Under the pieces are notes generated by a model. The model saw only the letters and a program-made list of their open reading frames with translations. It made no database searches and had not been told where the DNA came from. Shown piece after piece: positions 1 through 11,345 of a stretch of 64,000 nucleotides of DNA; within the stretch, counting starts at the first letter, position 1, and every line of letters begins with the position of its first letter. Source of the stretch: an uncultured Sphaerochaeta sp. (GTDB lineage Bacteria; Spirochaetota; Spirochaetia; Sphaerochaetales; Sphaerochaetaceae); assembly GCF_963667405.1 (NCBI RefSeq), contig NZ_OY763408.1:2441757-2505756 (forward strand), in the 5' to 3' direction. The translations under genes and the position numbers were made by a program.

Positions 1-2281
<2,281 letters not shown>

Positions 2282-2293
2282 GCAAAGCCTCCC

Positions 2294-3592
2294 CTATTTT
2301 GTTCCTGGAATCAGTTCCAGGATCTGTTTGATCGGCATGCAGAGAGGATCGGCTTCCAAGGAACGGCCGTTCTCAAGAATCGATTTGGCAACGTCAACCA
2401 TTGCTGGATAGGCAGCCCGCAGCATGTGGTTTGCATAGATGATGATGTTGGCACCCCACTGCTGGAACTCCGCTTCAGTAAACTGGTTGTAGGTAGTAGG
2501 AACCAGGATGAGAGGGACATGGCTGTACTCGCTCCTGAAAGCAAGACAGAACTCCTTCACATCCTCACCGATCTTGTCCTTGCTGTGGATCATGATGCCG
2601 TCTGCTCCTGCTTTCACGTAGGCATATGCTCGTTCCAGGGCTTCGGCGACAGTACCACCGGCAATGAGGGATTCAAGCCTTGCAATGATCATGAAATCCT
2701 TGGTCACCTGGGCTTGCTTACCCATGCTGATTTTCAAGGAGAAATCCTCGATGGGAGCAAGATGTTGCTTCACATCGGTTCCGAAGAGTGAGTTCTTCTT
2801 CAGCCCCATTTTGTCTTCAATGATGATGGCCGAGATGCCATTGCGCTCCAGCGTTCGAACGGTGTACACAAAATGCTCAGCAAGGCCACCGGTGTCTCCA
2901 TCATAGATGATGGGTTTGGTAGTGCATTCCAGAATGTCAGTGACTCCCTGGAGCCGGGTTGTCAGGTCGACTGCTTCGATATCTGGTTTCCCTTTGGAGG
3001 TGGAATCGGTAAGGCTGGATGACCACATGCCATCGAAGGTATGGAACTCACCATCCTTGCATACAGAGACATGCTCTGCGATAAGACCGGATAGCCCATC
3101 ATGGACTTCAAGGATCCTCACAATCGGTTTGGCAGCCAGCAAACGCCTGAGTGTCTTCAAGCGAACTTCCGGGGTGGTTCCGATGGCTTTTTGTTGCTCG
3201 GCCAATGCCGATGAGTTGATGCCCTTGGTGTAGGGAATCTCAATGACTTTCCCACCAAGCTCATGCATGACTGCATACACTTCATCCCGGATCTTGCTCA
3301 AGGGACCGGTAACCCAATCATCGCCATGGATGATGTAGTCGGGCTTGTACTTCAATAGATTGGGAACATAGCTCCACTCTTGTTGGGGGACAATCCTGCT
3401 TACGCCCTTGATGTTCTCCACCACCACTCTCCGCTGTTCATAGGAGAGATAGGGAAGTCTCTTGTGGGGAGCAATAGCCGAATCGGTGAGAAGCCCTACG
3501 ATGAGCTCCCCATATTTGGCTCCCTCATTGATGATATTGATGATTCCCGGATGGATGATATCCCCGGTGATTCCTAGGTATACACTAGCCAT
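2294..3592 (-). CDS. pepM: Phosphoenolpyruvate mutase with N-terminal nucleotidyltransferase-like domain
   Basis: First step of phosphonate synthesis: rearrangement of phosphoenolpyruvate to phosphonopyruvate, making the C-P bond. Residues about 140-432 form the isocitrate-lyase-fold mutase, with YDGDTGG near residue 230 and the diagnostic loop EDKMGLKKNS near 259; the Lys and Asn of that loop distinguish mutases from lyases. Residues 1 to about 130 are a TagD/GCT-like nucleotidyltransferase domain (GITGDIIHPGI). Its signature, normally HxGH, reads HPGI, so the second histidine is lost and this domain is probably not catalytic; the separate pntC product supplies cytidylyltransferase activity. 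AGGAG lies upstream of the ATG. It is separated by 94 bases from the upstream membrane-fusion gene. Confidence 0.93.
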   Translation of the reverse strand: MASVYLGITGDIIHPGIINIINEGAKYGELIVGLLTDSAIAPHKRLPYLSYEQRRVVVENIKGVSRIVPQQEWSYVPNLLKYKPDYIIHGDDWVTGPLSKIRDEVYAVMHELGGKVIEIPYTKGINSSALAEQQKAIGTTPEVRLKTLRRLLAAKPIVRILEVHDGLSGLIAEHVSVCKDGEFHTFDGMWSSSLTDSTSKGKPDIEAVDLTTRLQGVTDILECTTKPIIYDGDTGGLAEHFVYTVRTLERNGISAIIIEDKMGLKKNSLFGTDVKQHLAPIEDFSLKISMGKQAQVTKDFMIIARLESLIAGGTVAEALERAYAYVKAGADGIMIHSKDKIGEDVKEFCLAFRSEYSHVPLILVPTTYNQFTEAEFQQWGANIIIYANHMLRAAYPAMVDVAKSILENGRSLEADPLCMPIKQILELIPGTK

Positions 3593-3686
3593 GTAAACAT
3601 TTTCTCCTGTTTTGTAACATCAAGTAACTCTACCCCAAAGCCAATTGGTTGTCCAATGACAAAGGAATACTTGCAACCAAAAACCG

Positions 3687-6401
3687 TTAGGGATTCAGGG
3701 GTCCCCAATTTGATTCCACTCGGATATCATCTTTGATTGTATAACTCTCTTCGAAGTTGATCCGAATTTGATTCCCCGTATAGTTGGCTCCACCACCTTG
3801 AACCACGGAGACCACATCTTTCTTAATCCATGACTTCATATCTTCACCACTGAAGGGATTAATCATAGGAATGCCTAAACCTTCCAATGCAATTATGGCT
3901 GCATCTGCATTGGTCATGAAACAACCCTTCTCTTGCAAAACACCAGAAGCATTAAAATCCTTCACCATCAGCAATGGATTAAAGAGAGCGTAACGCAAGG
4001 CATTCTCTGAAAAATCCTGGAAGATGTGGGTTTGGACAGGATGTCCATGATCAGAGACAAGGATGATGCGAGTATTGTCATACACACCTTCTTCTTTGAG
4101 ATGTTCAAACCATTTCGCTAATTGCAGCAAGGTAGCAACATTTGCATGATAGGTACCAAGATCAGTCTGAGAAACAGTATGCAATATGCTCTGTAATGGA
4201 TTGTGTATATGGGAAAGTTCATCCCGGGGTTCGTAGAGAGGGGCCTCCAAGAGCACCGGTTCATGGGGTGTTTCATTACTGAGTACCGTAAACGTATTGG
4301 TTGGCGCATCATAATCGGTAAGATCATGTAGATAGTATAGTTGTGAGTATGAGTTCAAGAAATCATCCGTATCCTGCGCAGTCTCTCGCATGTGCAGATA
4401 CCCACCGTTATCATAGATTGCTTCCCGCATGATTGGCAGTGCAGTCCGAAGCAGACTGAAAACAGGCAATCTTGCCTTCAGCAAATCGCTCGTTGCCGAA
4501 GGCTCCCATTTCAACACATCGGCATGTTCCTGCTTGTACCGAACTGTTTGTTTGCCAATCAATTGCTTGACGGAAATCTCCGGATACGGTTGGAAAGGAC
4601 GATAGTCGCCCACCAGACGATAGTTTGAGTAAGGAGGGTCTGTTACCGTTACTGCATATCCGGATTGAGAAAACATTCGGGGAAGCACCAAGAGTGCTTC
4701 ATTATGCTTATCAACCATCTTTTCGTTTTCTCGGGCATTGAGATTTTCCGGAGTATACTCATACCCTGCAAACAAAGCAGGACTACCGTTGGCAGTATTG
4801 GTACCATAGGAAACAGTATTTGGATAATATATGAAGCCTCTAAAGGTTTCTCTCATTTCTGGGAACTCTTGGAAAAAAAGTTCCGCATAAGAGCCGATAG
4901 CTCGATCTAGAAATACAAATACTACATTTTTGCCTTGCTTCGACAATGAATAATCTGCCGTTCCTTTGCGAAGCATTTCCTGCTGTTCCAGTTCTTTCAG
5001 TGTCTCTGTATGCCTTATGTATTCATTGTGAATTTTGGCAGCAAACACTCCTGAAGTCAGAATTGTTCCAAGTATGAGTATCGAAAGAATGTGCCGCACA
5101 ACTCCTGCACGGTGCGTGATGGCTATGAAGAAATATATAATTAAAATACAGACAGCACAGGCGATGGAACTGAGGTTAAGAACCATCGAAGGATTAAGCA
5201 GTCCAGGATTGTCGAATAAGAGAATTGGACTGATATACCCATAGTGCCCAGAAAAAACCAGCATATTCATCAGTGCAATAATGGTTAAGGGAGGAAACAC
5301 CAAAGCCAAGACATCCCTGATGGCCTCATGAGAAATGACATACAACAGCAATACCCAAACCAAGTACAAGCCTGCATATTTGGTTGCAGTATCAATCAGA
5401 AAAGCCAAGGGATGATTGACAACTCCGAGATAGGAAAACTCCGTGGGAGAGGATTGTATAAGCAATGCAGGCACTACCAGCCCTTGCAAGACCCAAAGCA
5501 GTACTATTGAAAGCAAGAAAATTTGGTTCCGTTCAGTATTGTTACGAAAGGCCCCCGCAAGATAATGATGATACACCTTGCTGAAAATCCCTAGTATTGT
5601 CGGAATCAGACATACGCCCAAAGCTGCTACCAATACCAACAATCGCTTGATGAGAGGAGCCCATGGATGCAAAATGAGAATGGTAATAGCCAAAATACTC
5701 ACACTTGAAGCACAAATCACATAGAGAACTTTCAGTGGATGCTTAAGGCGATAAAAGAGATTCTTTGCCAGTGAAAAAAGGTTGTTGCAGGTCCAGTAGA
5801 GAACCAAACCTGACGGCGATGTATACAGAAGTACCATGAAAAGAAGTGCCATTCCATATAATTGCAGCTTATCACGCAATGGCAACCCTTTAGTATATAC
5901 AGCACCTGCAATTACATTGATCAGTGTCATGAGAATTGGAAGCAAGTTTACCTTCAGTCCACCAATTGCAAGCATTGCATCGGGCTGACCCAAATCAGGA
6001 ATGCCAAGAAACCGAACTCCCTGTAGTTGGGGAAGATTAGACAGGTAATGATAGGCAGCGATGAAAAATGGAACCTGAATCATCAAACTCACAGAGCTTC
6101 GAAGGGCATACACTGGATGGTAATGGTTCTGCCGGTAATAAGTAGACAGAATCATATACTGTTCATCACCCTTGAATGCTTGCTTTATGCGATTGATTCC
6201 AGGTGCCATTTGCATACGCAGGTCACGCTCTTTTCGTTGAAGGAGCTCTGCTTCATTGTATAAAGGCAGTGAAAGCATGTTGATGACAATGCTGATTCCA
6301 AGAATGGAAACCCCAATATTCTCAAAACTCTCGTGAAAGAATACAAAAAAGAAGTCTACAAGCAATTCGAGAGGGTAAATACAAAGATTATAGAAAATCA
6401 T
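3687..6401 (-). CDS. YidC-like membrane domain fused to alkaline-phosphatase-fold transferase (copy 1)
   Basis: A 904-residue membrane protein with three parts. Residues about 1-225 look like the YidC/Oxa1 insertase core: a first membrane segment ending in LPL, an amphipathic helix rich in charged residues, a segment like IQVPFFIAAYHYL, and the end motif SPSGLVLYWTCNNLFSL. The arginine that YidC proteins carry in the first core helix (R-L-x-L-L-P-L) is Asn here (INMLSLPL). Residues about 225-480 add more membrane segments. From about 490 there is an extracytoplasmic sulfatase/phosphoethanolamine-transferase-like domain: metal site FLDRA near 496, a GTNTANGSP loop near 533 that fits the nucleophile Thr of EptA-type enzymes, and SDHGH near 783. 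The start overlaps the preceding stop as ATGA. I infer a transferase that moves a phospho- or phosphono-group onto a membrane-bound glycan; a true insertase role is unlikely. Confidence 0.8.
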   Translation of the reverse strand: MIFYNLCIYPLELLVDFFFVFFHESFENIGVSILGISIVINMLSLPLYNEAELLQRKERDLRMQMAPGINRIKQAFKGDEQYMILSTYYRQNHYHPVYALRSSVSLMIQVPFFIAAYHYLSNLPQLQGVRFLGIPDLGQPDAMLAIGGLKVNLLPILMTLINVIAGAVYTKGLPLRDKLQLYGMALLFMVLLYTSPSGLVLYWTCNNLFSLAKNLFYRLKHPLKVLYVICASSVSILAITILILHPWAPLIKRLLVLVAALGVCLIPTILGIFSKVYHHYLAGAFRNNTERNQIFLLSIVLLWVLQGLVVPALLIQSSPTEFSYLGVVNHPLAFLIDTATKYAGLYLVWVLLLYVISHEAIRDVLALVFPPLTIIALMNMLVFSGHYGYISPILLFDNPGLLNPSMVLNLSSIACAVCILIIYFFIAITHRAGVVRHILSILILGTILTSGVFAAKIHNEYIRHTETLKELEQQEMLRKGTADYSLSKQGKNVVFVFLDRAIGSYAELFFQEFPEMRETFRGFIYYPNTVSYGTNTANGSPALFAGYEYTPENLNARENEKMVDKHNEALLVLPRMFSQSGYAVTVTDPPYSNYRLVGDYRPFQPYPEISVKQLIGKQTVRYKQEHADVLKWEPSATSDLLKARLPVFSLLRTALPIMREAIYDNGGYLHMRETAQDTDDFLNSYSQLYYLHDLTDYDAPTNTFTVLSNETPHEPVLLEAPLYEPRDELSHIHNPLQSILHTVSQTDLGTYHANVATLLQLAKWFEHLKEEGVYDNTRIILVSDHGHPVQTHIFQDFSENALRYALFNPLLMVKDFNASGVLQEKGCFMTNADAAIIALEGLGIPMINPFSGEDMKSWIKKDVVSVVQGGGANYTGNQIRINFEESYTIKDDIRVESNWGPLNP

Positions 6402-7648
6402 GATTCAATTCCCTTGTGCCCTATACTACTATGTTTTGCTTGTAACTGGGAAATAATGAAATCAGCCACTTGTTCCCCACTCTTCCCACGATGCTGCCAC
6501 GCAGTTTCCTTCGCACGCTTTCTGTTCTCCTCCAATGTCTGACTCTTGGTTGTTTCAATAAGCACGTTTCCGATATCGGTAAAATCCGTCTCCTGAAGCT
6601 CAATTCCTATCTCAGGAAGCACACGAAACTTCCATGGTTGTTCCTCGATATCGTAAGAATCATAAGGCTTGGCATCGAAGGAACTGTTCACATAGAGGAA
6701 AGGGCGGTCAAAGAGGAAGGTATAATCAAAGATGACTCCGGAGAAGTCACTGATCATGATATCAGCTCGGGATAGAGAGCAAAGATTCTCATTGGTGAAA
6801 TCCCATTCAAGATTCTGCTTACTCTTATATCGTGCTTCCAGACTTGACAACACATCCTGTTCAGATTGTTTGGACTGTGGATGAGGCCGAACGATGATGG
6901 TAAAACCAGTTTCTACCAAAGGATCAAGCAACGAGGCCCCATAGCGGGAAAGAATGCCACTCTTGCCCCAGGAGGGAGCAACCAAGACGGTGAAATTCTG
7001 CTTTGGGTCTGGTTGTAGTGCTGCAACTTTTTCCTGCAGTATATCCAGATACGGGCAGCCTACCACCACCAAATCTTTTTCCTTGATCCCCCGTTGCTTC
7101 TCCAATTGCCTTACATGAGCTTTCTGGTACTCACCTGAGAGCAAGACAGAATCATAGTAGTCCAAACCAAACAGCCGGTAACTTGTCGCATCATCCACTG
7201 CGTGCAGGATATGTGCATAATGTTTCACTCCCCTGGAACGCTTGAGCTGGTATACATCAAGGCCTGGGGTGGTCATCAGGCATACATCCGCTTCCAGAAA
7301 ATTCAATCTTGTAAATGCTTTGTTTCCTTCCCCAATGAATTCACTCTTGATATGTGTAAATTGGGAGGAAAAAACAGGATCATCCTCAGAGGAAGTATAA
7401 AACACCGTTTCCACTCCCCTCCTCTCCAAAGCTTCAAGGATGGGTTTGAACACATTCCAATAGCGTTTGCCTTCCGAATAGATGACCAAAGGGTATCTGT
7501 TCTTGGAACTGATTGCCTTTCCCCCTGAAAGAATAAACTTCAGTTTGATGATGGCAGCCTTTCCCAAAAAATAGAGCATAGTCACCAAGCCAATGACAAT
7601 GGAGAAAAGCATACTCCCTGTTCCCGGATCTATATAGAAAAGCATCAT
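6398..7648 (-). CDS. CDP-glycerol glycerophosphotransferase-like protein (TagB/TagF family)
   Basis: A 416-residue protein whose C-terminal two thirds resemble CDP-glycerol:poly(glycerophosphate) transferases of wall teichoic acid synthesis. Visible features are the segment LVAPSWGKSGIL, the acidic and basic patch IIVRPHPQSKQSEQ, and SDFSGVIFDYTFLFDRPFLYV, the family hallmark DxSxxxxDF/Y. The N-terminus begins FYIDPGTGSML followed by one hydrophobic helix, a membrane anchor not found in most TagF proteins. The gene sits between the two YidC-like fusions: 21 bases after copy 2, and overlapping copy 1 by four bases, so the three are almost certainly co-translated and may form one complex. The donor could be CDP-glycerol, CDP-ribitol or another CDP-linked alcohol; no CDP-glycerol synthesis gene is in the window. 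Confidence 0.8.
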   Translation of the reverse strand: MMLFYIDPGTGSMLFSIVIGLVTMLYFLGKAAIIKLKFILSGGKAISSKNRYPLVIYSEGKRYWNVFKPILEALERRGVETVFYTSSEDDPVFSSQFTHIKSEFIGEGNKAFTRLNFLEADVCLMTTPGLDVYQLKRSRGVKHYAHILHAVDDATSYRLFGLDYYDSVLLSGEYQKAHVRQLEKQRGIKEKDLVVVGCPYLDILQEKVAALQPDPKQNFTVLVAPSWGKSGILSRYGASLLDPLVETGFTIIVRPHPQSKQSEQDVLSSLEARYKSKQNLEWDFTNENLCSLSRADIMISDFSGVIFDYTFLFDRPFLYVNSSFDAKPYDSYDIEEQPWKFRVLPEIGIELQETDFTDIGNVLIETTKSQTLEENRKRAKETAWQHRGKSGEQVADFIISQLQAKHSSIGHKGIES

Positions 7649-7669
7649 GATAATTCCTTCCTTTCGTAA

Positions 7670-10393
7670 TCAGTGCTGGATTGGAGCCCAGTTGGACTCA
7701 ACAAAAATATCATCGTGTACAGAAAAACTATGCGAGGGATCGTGTTTGAACACCGCACCGGTATTCTCGCGGGGATCCCATGGGCCATAGTAAGCATTCA
7801 CTAGTTTCTTGTTCACTTGATCATACAAATTCTTTTGTGTTGCTGGATTGAGGGGATTCTGAACTACATCCTTGACAGCAAAGAGAGGAGCATCAGCATT
7901 GGTCATGAAACGCTTGTCAATGCTGATCGGCCCCGTTGATCCAAAGTCTTTTACCAGGAAGAGAGGAACATACCCATTGTAGTTGTATCTGTCAGGACCA
8001 AAATCTTTCATTCCTTCTGAGTACAGCTCATAGCCATGGTCCGACACAATGATGATACGAGTATTGTCATATACACCCAACTCTTGCAGATAGGCGAACC
8101 ACAGACCAAGACGCTTCAGCGACGCAGCATTGATCTGGTATGAGGAACGGTCAAGCGGTCTGATCCCTTCAATTCCATCCAAGGGCGTAGTGGTATCAGT
8201 TACCACAGACCGTGGTTCATACTCTGGTGATTGAAGGAACACTGGTTGGTGCGGGGTATCGTTGGAAATGCTGATGAATGCATCTCCCTCCGGCCTTATT
8301 GTTGTCAAATCATTCAGGTAATAGAGTTGGGCATATGCATCAATAAACCCATCAGTTGATTGTGGTTTCTCTTCTTTCTGGAAATAACGGCCTTCCTCAT
8401 AGAGCGTTCTTCTGATCATAGGAAAACTCGTTTTGAAGATGGCAAAGAGAGGGAGACGTTTCTTGATGAGATCACTCTCATACGAAGGATCCCAATCAAG
8501 CACATCGGCATGTTCCTTCTTGTACTGAACAGCAAATTTCCCATGATGATGCATGACCTTCATTTCAGGATAGGGACGGAAGGGAGTATAGTCTGCTTCC
8601 CACTTGTAGTTGCTGTAGGGAGGATTGGTGATGGTGACCGAGTAGCCTTCATCCAAAAAGAGTCGGGGCATGACCAACAACGCTTCATTGTGCTTGTCCA
8701 CCAGCTTCTCATTCGTACGGGTATTCATTGCATCGGGAGTGTATTCATATCCTCCCATCATGGCAGGTGATCCATGCAACGTATTGTTTCCAAACGAGAC
8801 CGTATTAGGGTAATAGACAAATCCTTTCAGCTGCTCTTGTAGTTGGGGAAGGTCTTCAAGAATTGTTGGAAAGAACGAGTTCATTGCACGGTCGAGGAAT
8901 ATGAATACAACATTCTTACCCGTCTTGGAAAATTGAAACACTGGCTTGATACTGCCAGAATCCGCATCCCCAGCGTCAGCCAAAGCAAGATTCTCGGTGT
9001 ACTCACGATACTCCCTCTGGATGGTAACACATTGAAGCAATCCACTTGCCAGCGAACCAAGGGCAAGAATCATCATGGCAGTTTCAATCCAACGTGCCTT
9101 TCGATAACGCACTGCAAAAAATAGTGCAACAGCAATGATAAGCGTAACCACAAACGGGAGTACCATCATGGATGGTGATGCTTCTAGTAGTGAGGGGTTC
9201 TCAAACTGAAGCAAGGTGCTGACAATACCGTAATCACCAGTGAAGAAGAACAGATTGACCAAGGAGGAAAGAGACAGAATCATGAGCAATACTGCAAGTA
9301 TTGCCTTCATGGGCCGCTTGGCCATGGCATAAACGAAGAAAGGCCACACCACCCACAGTCCAAAAAAAACTGTAGCGGTATGGCCTATATATGCAAGAGG
9401 ATTCGTTACGGTCCCACTGAAAGCAAACTCAATGGTTGAGGAAGAAATAAGATTTGCAGGAATTACCAATCCGTGAAGAAGAAACAGAAGCGCTCCAGAG
9501 ATCAGAAACAAAGTATTTCTGTTTCGATCTGCCTGGGCAAAATCGGTGAGGTACTGCTGATAGAGACTTGAACCTACCTTCAGAAGGAAAGGAATCAGAA
9601 CAACAAAGAGACATCCGGAGATAAACACTATTCGATTGGCGAAAGAGAGGGTCGGATGCACAATCCAGATGGCTATCGTCAGCCCGATTGTTCCCACAAC
9701 CGCAATGCCATAGAGAACAGGCAAGGGTCGTTTGAGTCGGTAGAATACATTTTTTACCAGAGAGAACAAATTATTCAGCGTCCAGTAAAACACCAACCCT
9801 GCAGGAGACGTGTAAAGCAATGCAAGAAACAGCAAGGCCATCGCGTAGAGCTGAATCTTGTCGCGAAGAGGAAACCCTTTGGTGTAAATTGCGCCTGCAA
9901 TGATATTGATCAACGTCATGGCTATAGGAAGCACATTGACTGAGATCCCGCCGATAGAGAGCATGCCGTCCGGCGCACCGAGATTGGGAATAAAGAGAAA
10001 AGATATTCCTTGCAATTGGGCAAGATGAGAGAGGAAGTTGTAAGCCGCAATGAAAAAGGGAACCTGGATAAGAAGACTTACAGAGCTGCGCAGGGCATAT
10101 GCTGGATGATAGTGATTCTGTCTGTAGTAGGTGGAGAGTATCATGTACTGCTCATCACCTTTGAACGCTTCCTTGATTCGGGCAACCCCATCAGAAAGGC
10201 GTATCCGCACGTCTCGTTCTTTTCGCTGAAGCGTCTCTGCTACATGATAGAGAGGAAGCGCGAGGAGGTTGATCACCAAGCTTATTCCTACAATGGCCAA
10301 GCCATAGTCATCAAAGCTCTTGTCAAAGAAAATGAAAAAGAACTCTATCAAGAGTTCGAGAGGATGGATAATTGCCAAATACAATACGTGCAT
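7670..10393 (-). CDS. YidC-like membrane domain fused to alkaline-phosphatase-fold transferase (copy 2)
   Basis: A 907-residue paralogue of the gene at 3687-6401, with the same three-part layout and strong similarity throughout. The YidC-like part (about 1-225) keeps the closing motif SPAGLVFYWTLNNLFSL but again has Asn in place of the conserved YidC arginine (INLLALPL). The catalytic domain shows FLDRA near residue 500, NNTLHGSPA near 537 and SDHGYE near 784. Differences from copy 1 cluster at the catalytic loop (NNTLHG against TNTANG) and at the C-terminus, which carries extra residues between the SDHG motif and the shared ending VESNWxP. The two may therefore use different donors or acceptors. 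Only a weak AAGG precedes the ATG. A promoter-like sequence and an 11-base inverted repeat lie in the 135 bases upstream. Confidence 0.8.
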   Translation of the reverse strand: MHVLYLAIIHPLELLIEFFFIFFDKSFDDYGLAIVGISLVINLLALPLYHVAETLQRKERDVRIRLSDGVARIKEAFKGDEQYMILSTYYRQNHYHPAYALRSSVSLLIQVPFFIAAYNFLSHLAQLQGISFLFIPNLGAPDGMLSIGGISVNVLPIAMTLINIIAGAIYTKGFPLRDKIQLYAMALLFLALLYTSPAGLVFYWTLNNLFSLVKNVFYRLKRPLPVLYGIAVVGTIGLTIAIWIVHPTLSFANRIVFISGCLFVVLIPFLLKVGSSLYQQYLTDFAQADRNRNTLFLISGALLFLLHGLVIPANLISSSTIEFAFSGTVTNPLAYIGHTATVFFGLWVVWPFFVYAMAKRPMKAILAVLLMILSLSSLVNLFFFTGDYGIVSTLLQFENPSLLEASPSMMVLPFVVTLIIAVALFFAVRYRKARWIETAMMILALGSLASGLLQCVTIQREYREYTENLALADAGDADSGSIKPVFQFSKTGKNVVFIFLDRAMNSFFPTILEDLPQLQEQLKGFVYYPNTVSFGNNTLHGSPAMMGGYEYTPDAMNTRTNEKLVDKHNEALLVMPRLFLDEGYSVTITNPPYSNYKWEADYTPFRPYPEMKVMHHHGKFAVQYKKEHADVLDWDPSYESDLIKKRLPLFAIFKTSFPMIRRTLYEEGRYFQKEEKPQSTDGFIDAYAQLYYLNDLTTIRPEGDAFISISNDTPHQPVFLQSPEYEPRSVVTDTTTPLDGIEGIRPLDRSSYQINAASLKRLGLWFAYLQELGVYDNTRIIIVSDHGYELYSEGMKDFGPDRYNYNGYVPLFLVKDFGSTGPISIDKRFMTNADAPLFAVKDVVQNPLNPATQKNLYDQVNKKLVNAYYGPWDPRENTGAVFKHDPSHSFSVHDDIFVESNWAPIQH

Positions 10394-10398
10394 GTCCG

Positions 10399-10499
10399 GA
10401 CCTTACCAATAGCTTGCAGAGGGGATGGGGAAATTGTTATTAATAGTAACATTTAATTCCAGATTGTCTATAGCTTATAGTGAAAATTTTGGTAAGGTC
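10399..10499. repeat. 11-bp inverted repeat flanking a promoter
   Basis: GACCTTACCAA at 10399-10409 is exactly inverted as TTGGTAAGGTC at 10489-10499, with 79 bases between. It encloses the candidate promoter of the YidC-fusion genes. In the transcript, only the copy nearest the ATG would be present if transcription starts near 10436, so a regulator site is more likely than an RNA hairpin. It could also be a coincidence. Confidence 0.5.
10443..10470 (-). promoter_or_regulatory. Candidate sigma70 promoter for the YidC-fusion/phosphonate genes
   Basis: On the minus strand TAGACA (10465-10470), 16 bases, then TACTAT (10443-10448). It would start transcription near 10436, about 43 bases before the start of the second YidC-like fusion. 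It lies in the only clear gap between the LicD gene and the fusion genes, so the phosphonate part may have its own promoter. Confidence 0.4.
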
Positions 10500-10528
10500 T
10501 AACTCTTGATTAGAGGAAAATCTTCTAA

Positions 10529-11323
10529 TCACACTTCATTTATCCATCCCAATGCATACCGATGCTCACTTTTTCGTTTCTCCAGTGGGGGCAACAATAG
10601 GTACTCACCATACAAATTGCGTAGGTATTTATCATATCCAGCAATAGTGAAAAACTGAGAACCCTCGAATTCAAGAGAATCCAATTGGTTGAATGCTCCA
10701 CATTCCATTGGCAACAATCCAAGTTCTCCCGTTAGCACCGCACATTGCTGAGTCAAGCCAAATGGCTGTTTCTGAGCTTGCTTATCTATCTGAACAGTCA
10801 GGGTGTGCAAAGAATAGAATTCTCCAATGGTTCTTCCTATTGCAATCAATATATTTTTTGAGTATGACCACTCTTTGGAGAAGTGATACTTCATGCTCAT
10901 ATGGAGTTTGTAACGTACCCGTTGTTTCCGGTATAAAGCTAGTTGCTCGTTTCGCTTTTCAGGGAGTCCATCAACAGGAAAAATGTCGATAAACACTCCA
11001 AGTCTAGGGTAAATATTACGGAGTTCTTCGTGCAAAAATGTTCTCGTATCATAGACCTTGGCATAGGGATAGTGGTACTCATCATTTTGGGGTGATACTA
11101 CCTCAAAGCCAGCAAAAGAAAAGGTCGCAAGAAATTGCTCGTAATCGGGTCTTGGCATCATGATGTCCATATCATCATCCCAAGGGATGAACCCTTGGTG
11201 ACGTACAGCTCCTAGCAAGGTGCCGTATGCAAGTGAGTACCGAAGATTGTGCTCAACACAGAATGAATGAACCTCTTTCATGATTCCAAGTTCAATCTGC
11301 TGCATTTCCTGCAAGGTTATCAT
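10529..11323 (-). CDS. LicD family phosphotransferase
   Basis: A 264-residue LicD protein. In this family the enzyme moves a phosphocholine-type group from a CDP-linked donor to a surface sugar. The defining motif is complete: YGTLLGAVRHQGFIPWDDDM, with the paired aspartates that bind metal, at about residues 29-50. I placed the start at 11323 (MITLQEMQ) because a GGAAAAG ribosome site precedes it and an earlier ATG would run 83 bases into the upstream glycosyltransferase. Because the locus makes CMP-AEP, this is the obvious candidate to transfer AEP to a glycan; that is inference. A hairpin (GATTAGA/TCTAATC) covers the stop codon. Confidence 0.87.
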   Translation of the reverse strand: MITLQEMQQIELGIMKEVHSFCVEHNLRYSLAYGTLLGAVRHQGFIPWDDDMDIMMPRPDYEQFLATFSFAGFEVVSPQNDEYHYPYAKVYDTRTFLHEELRNIYPRLGVFIDIFPVDGLPEKRNEQLALYRKQRVRYKLHMSMKYHFSKEWSYSKNILIAIGRTIGEFYSLHTLTVQIDKQAQKQPFGLTQQCAVLTGELGLLPMECGAFNQLDSLEFEGSQFFTIAGYDKYLRNLYGEYLLLPPLEKRKSEHRYALGWINEV

Positions 11324-11345
11324 GTTCTCTTTTCCTTTGTAGCAA

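Noticed and set aside
3687..6401. Annotation as membrane-protein insertase YidC
   Set aside because: The YidC arginine is lost, two copies lie in a glycan locus, and the larger part of the protein is a catalytic domain of another fold.
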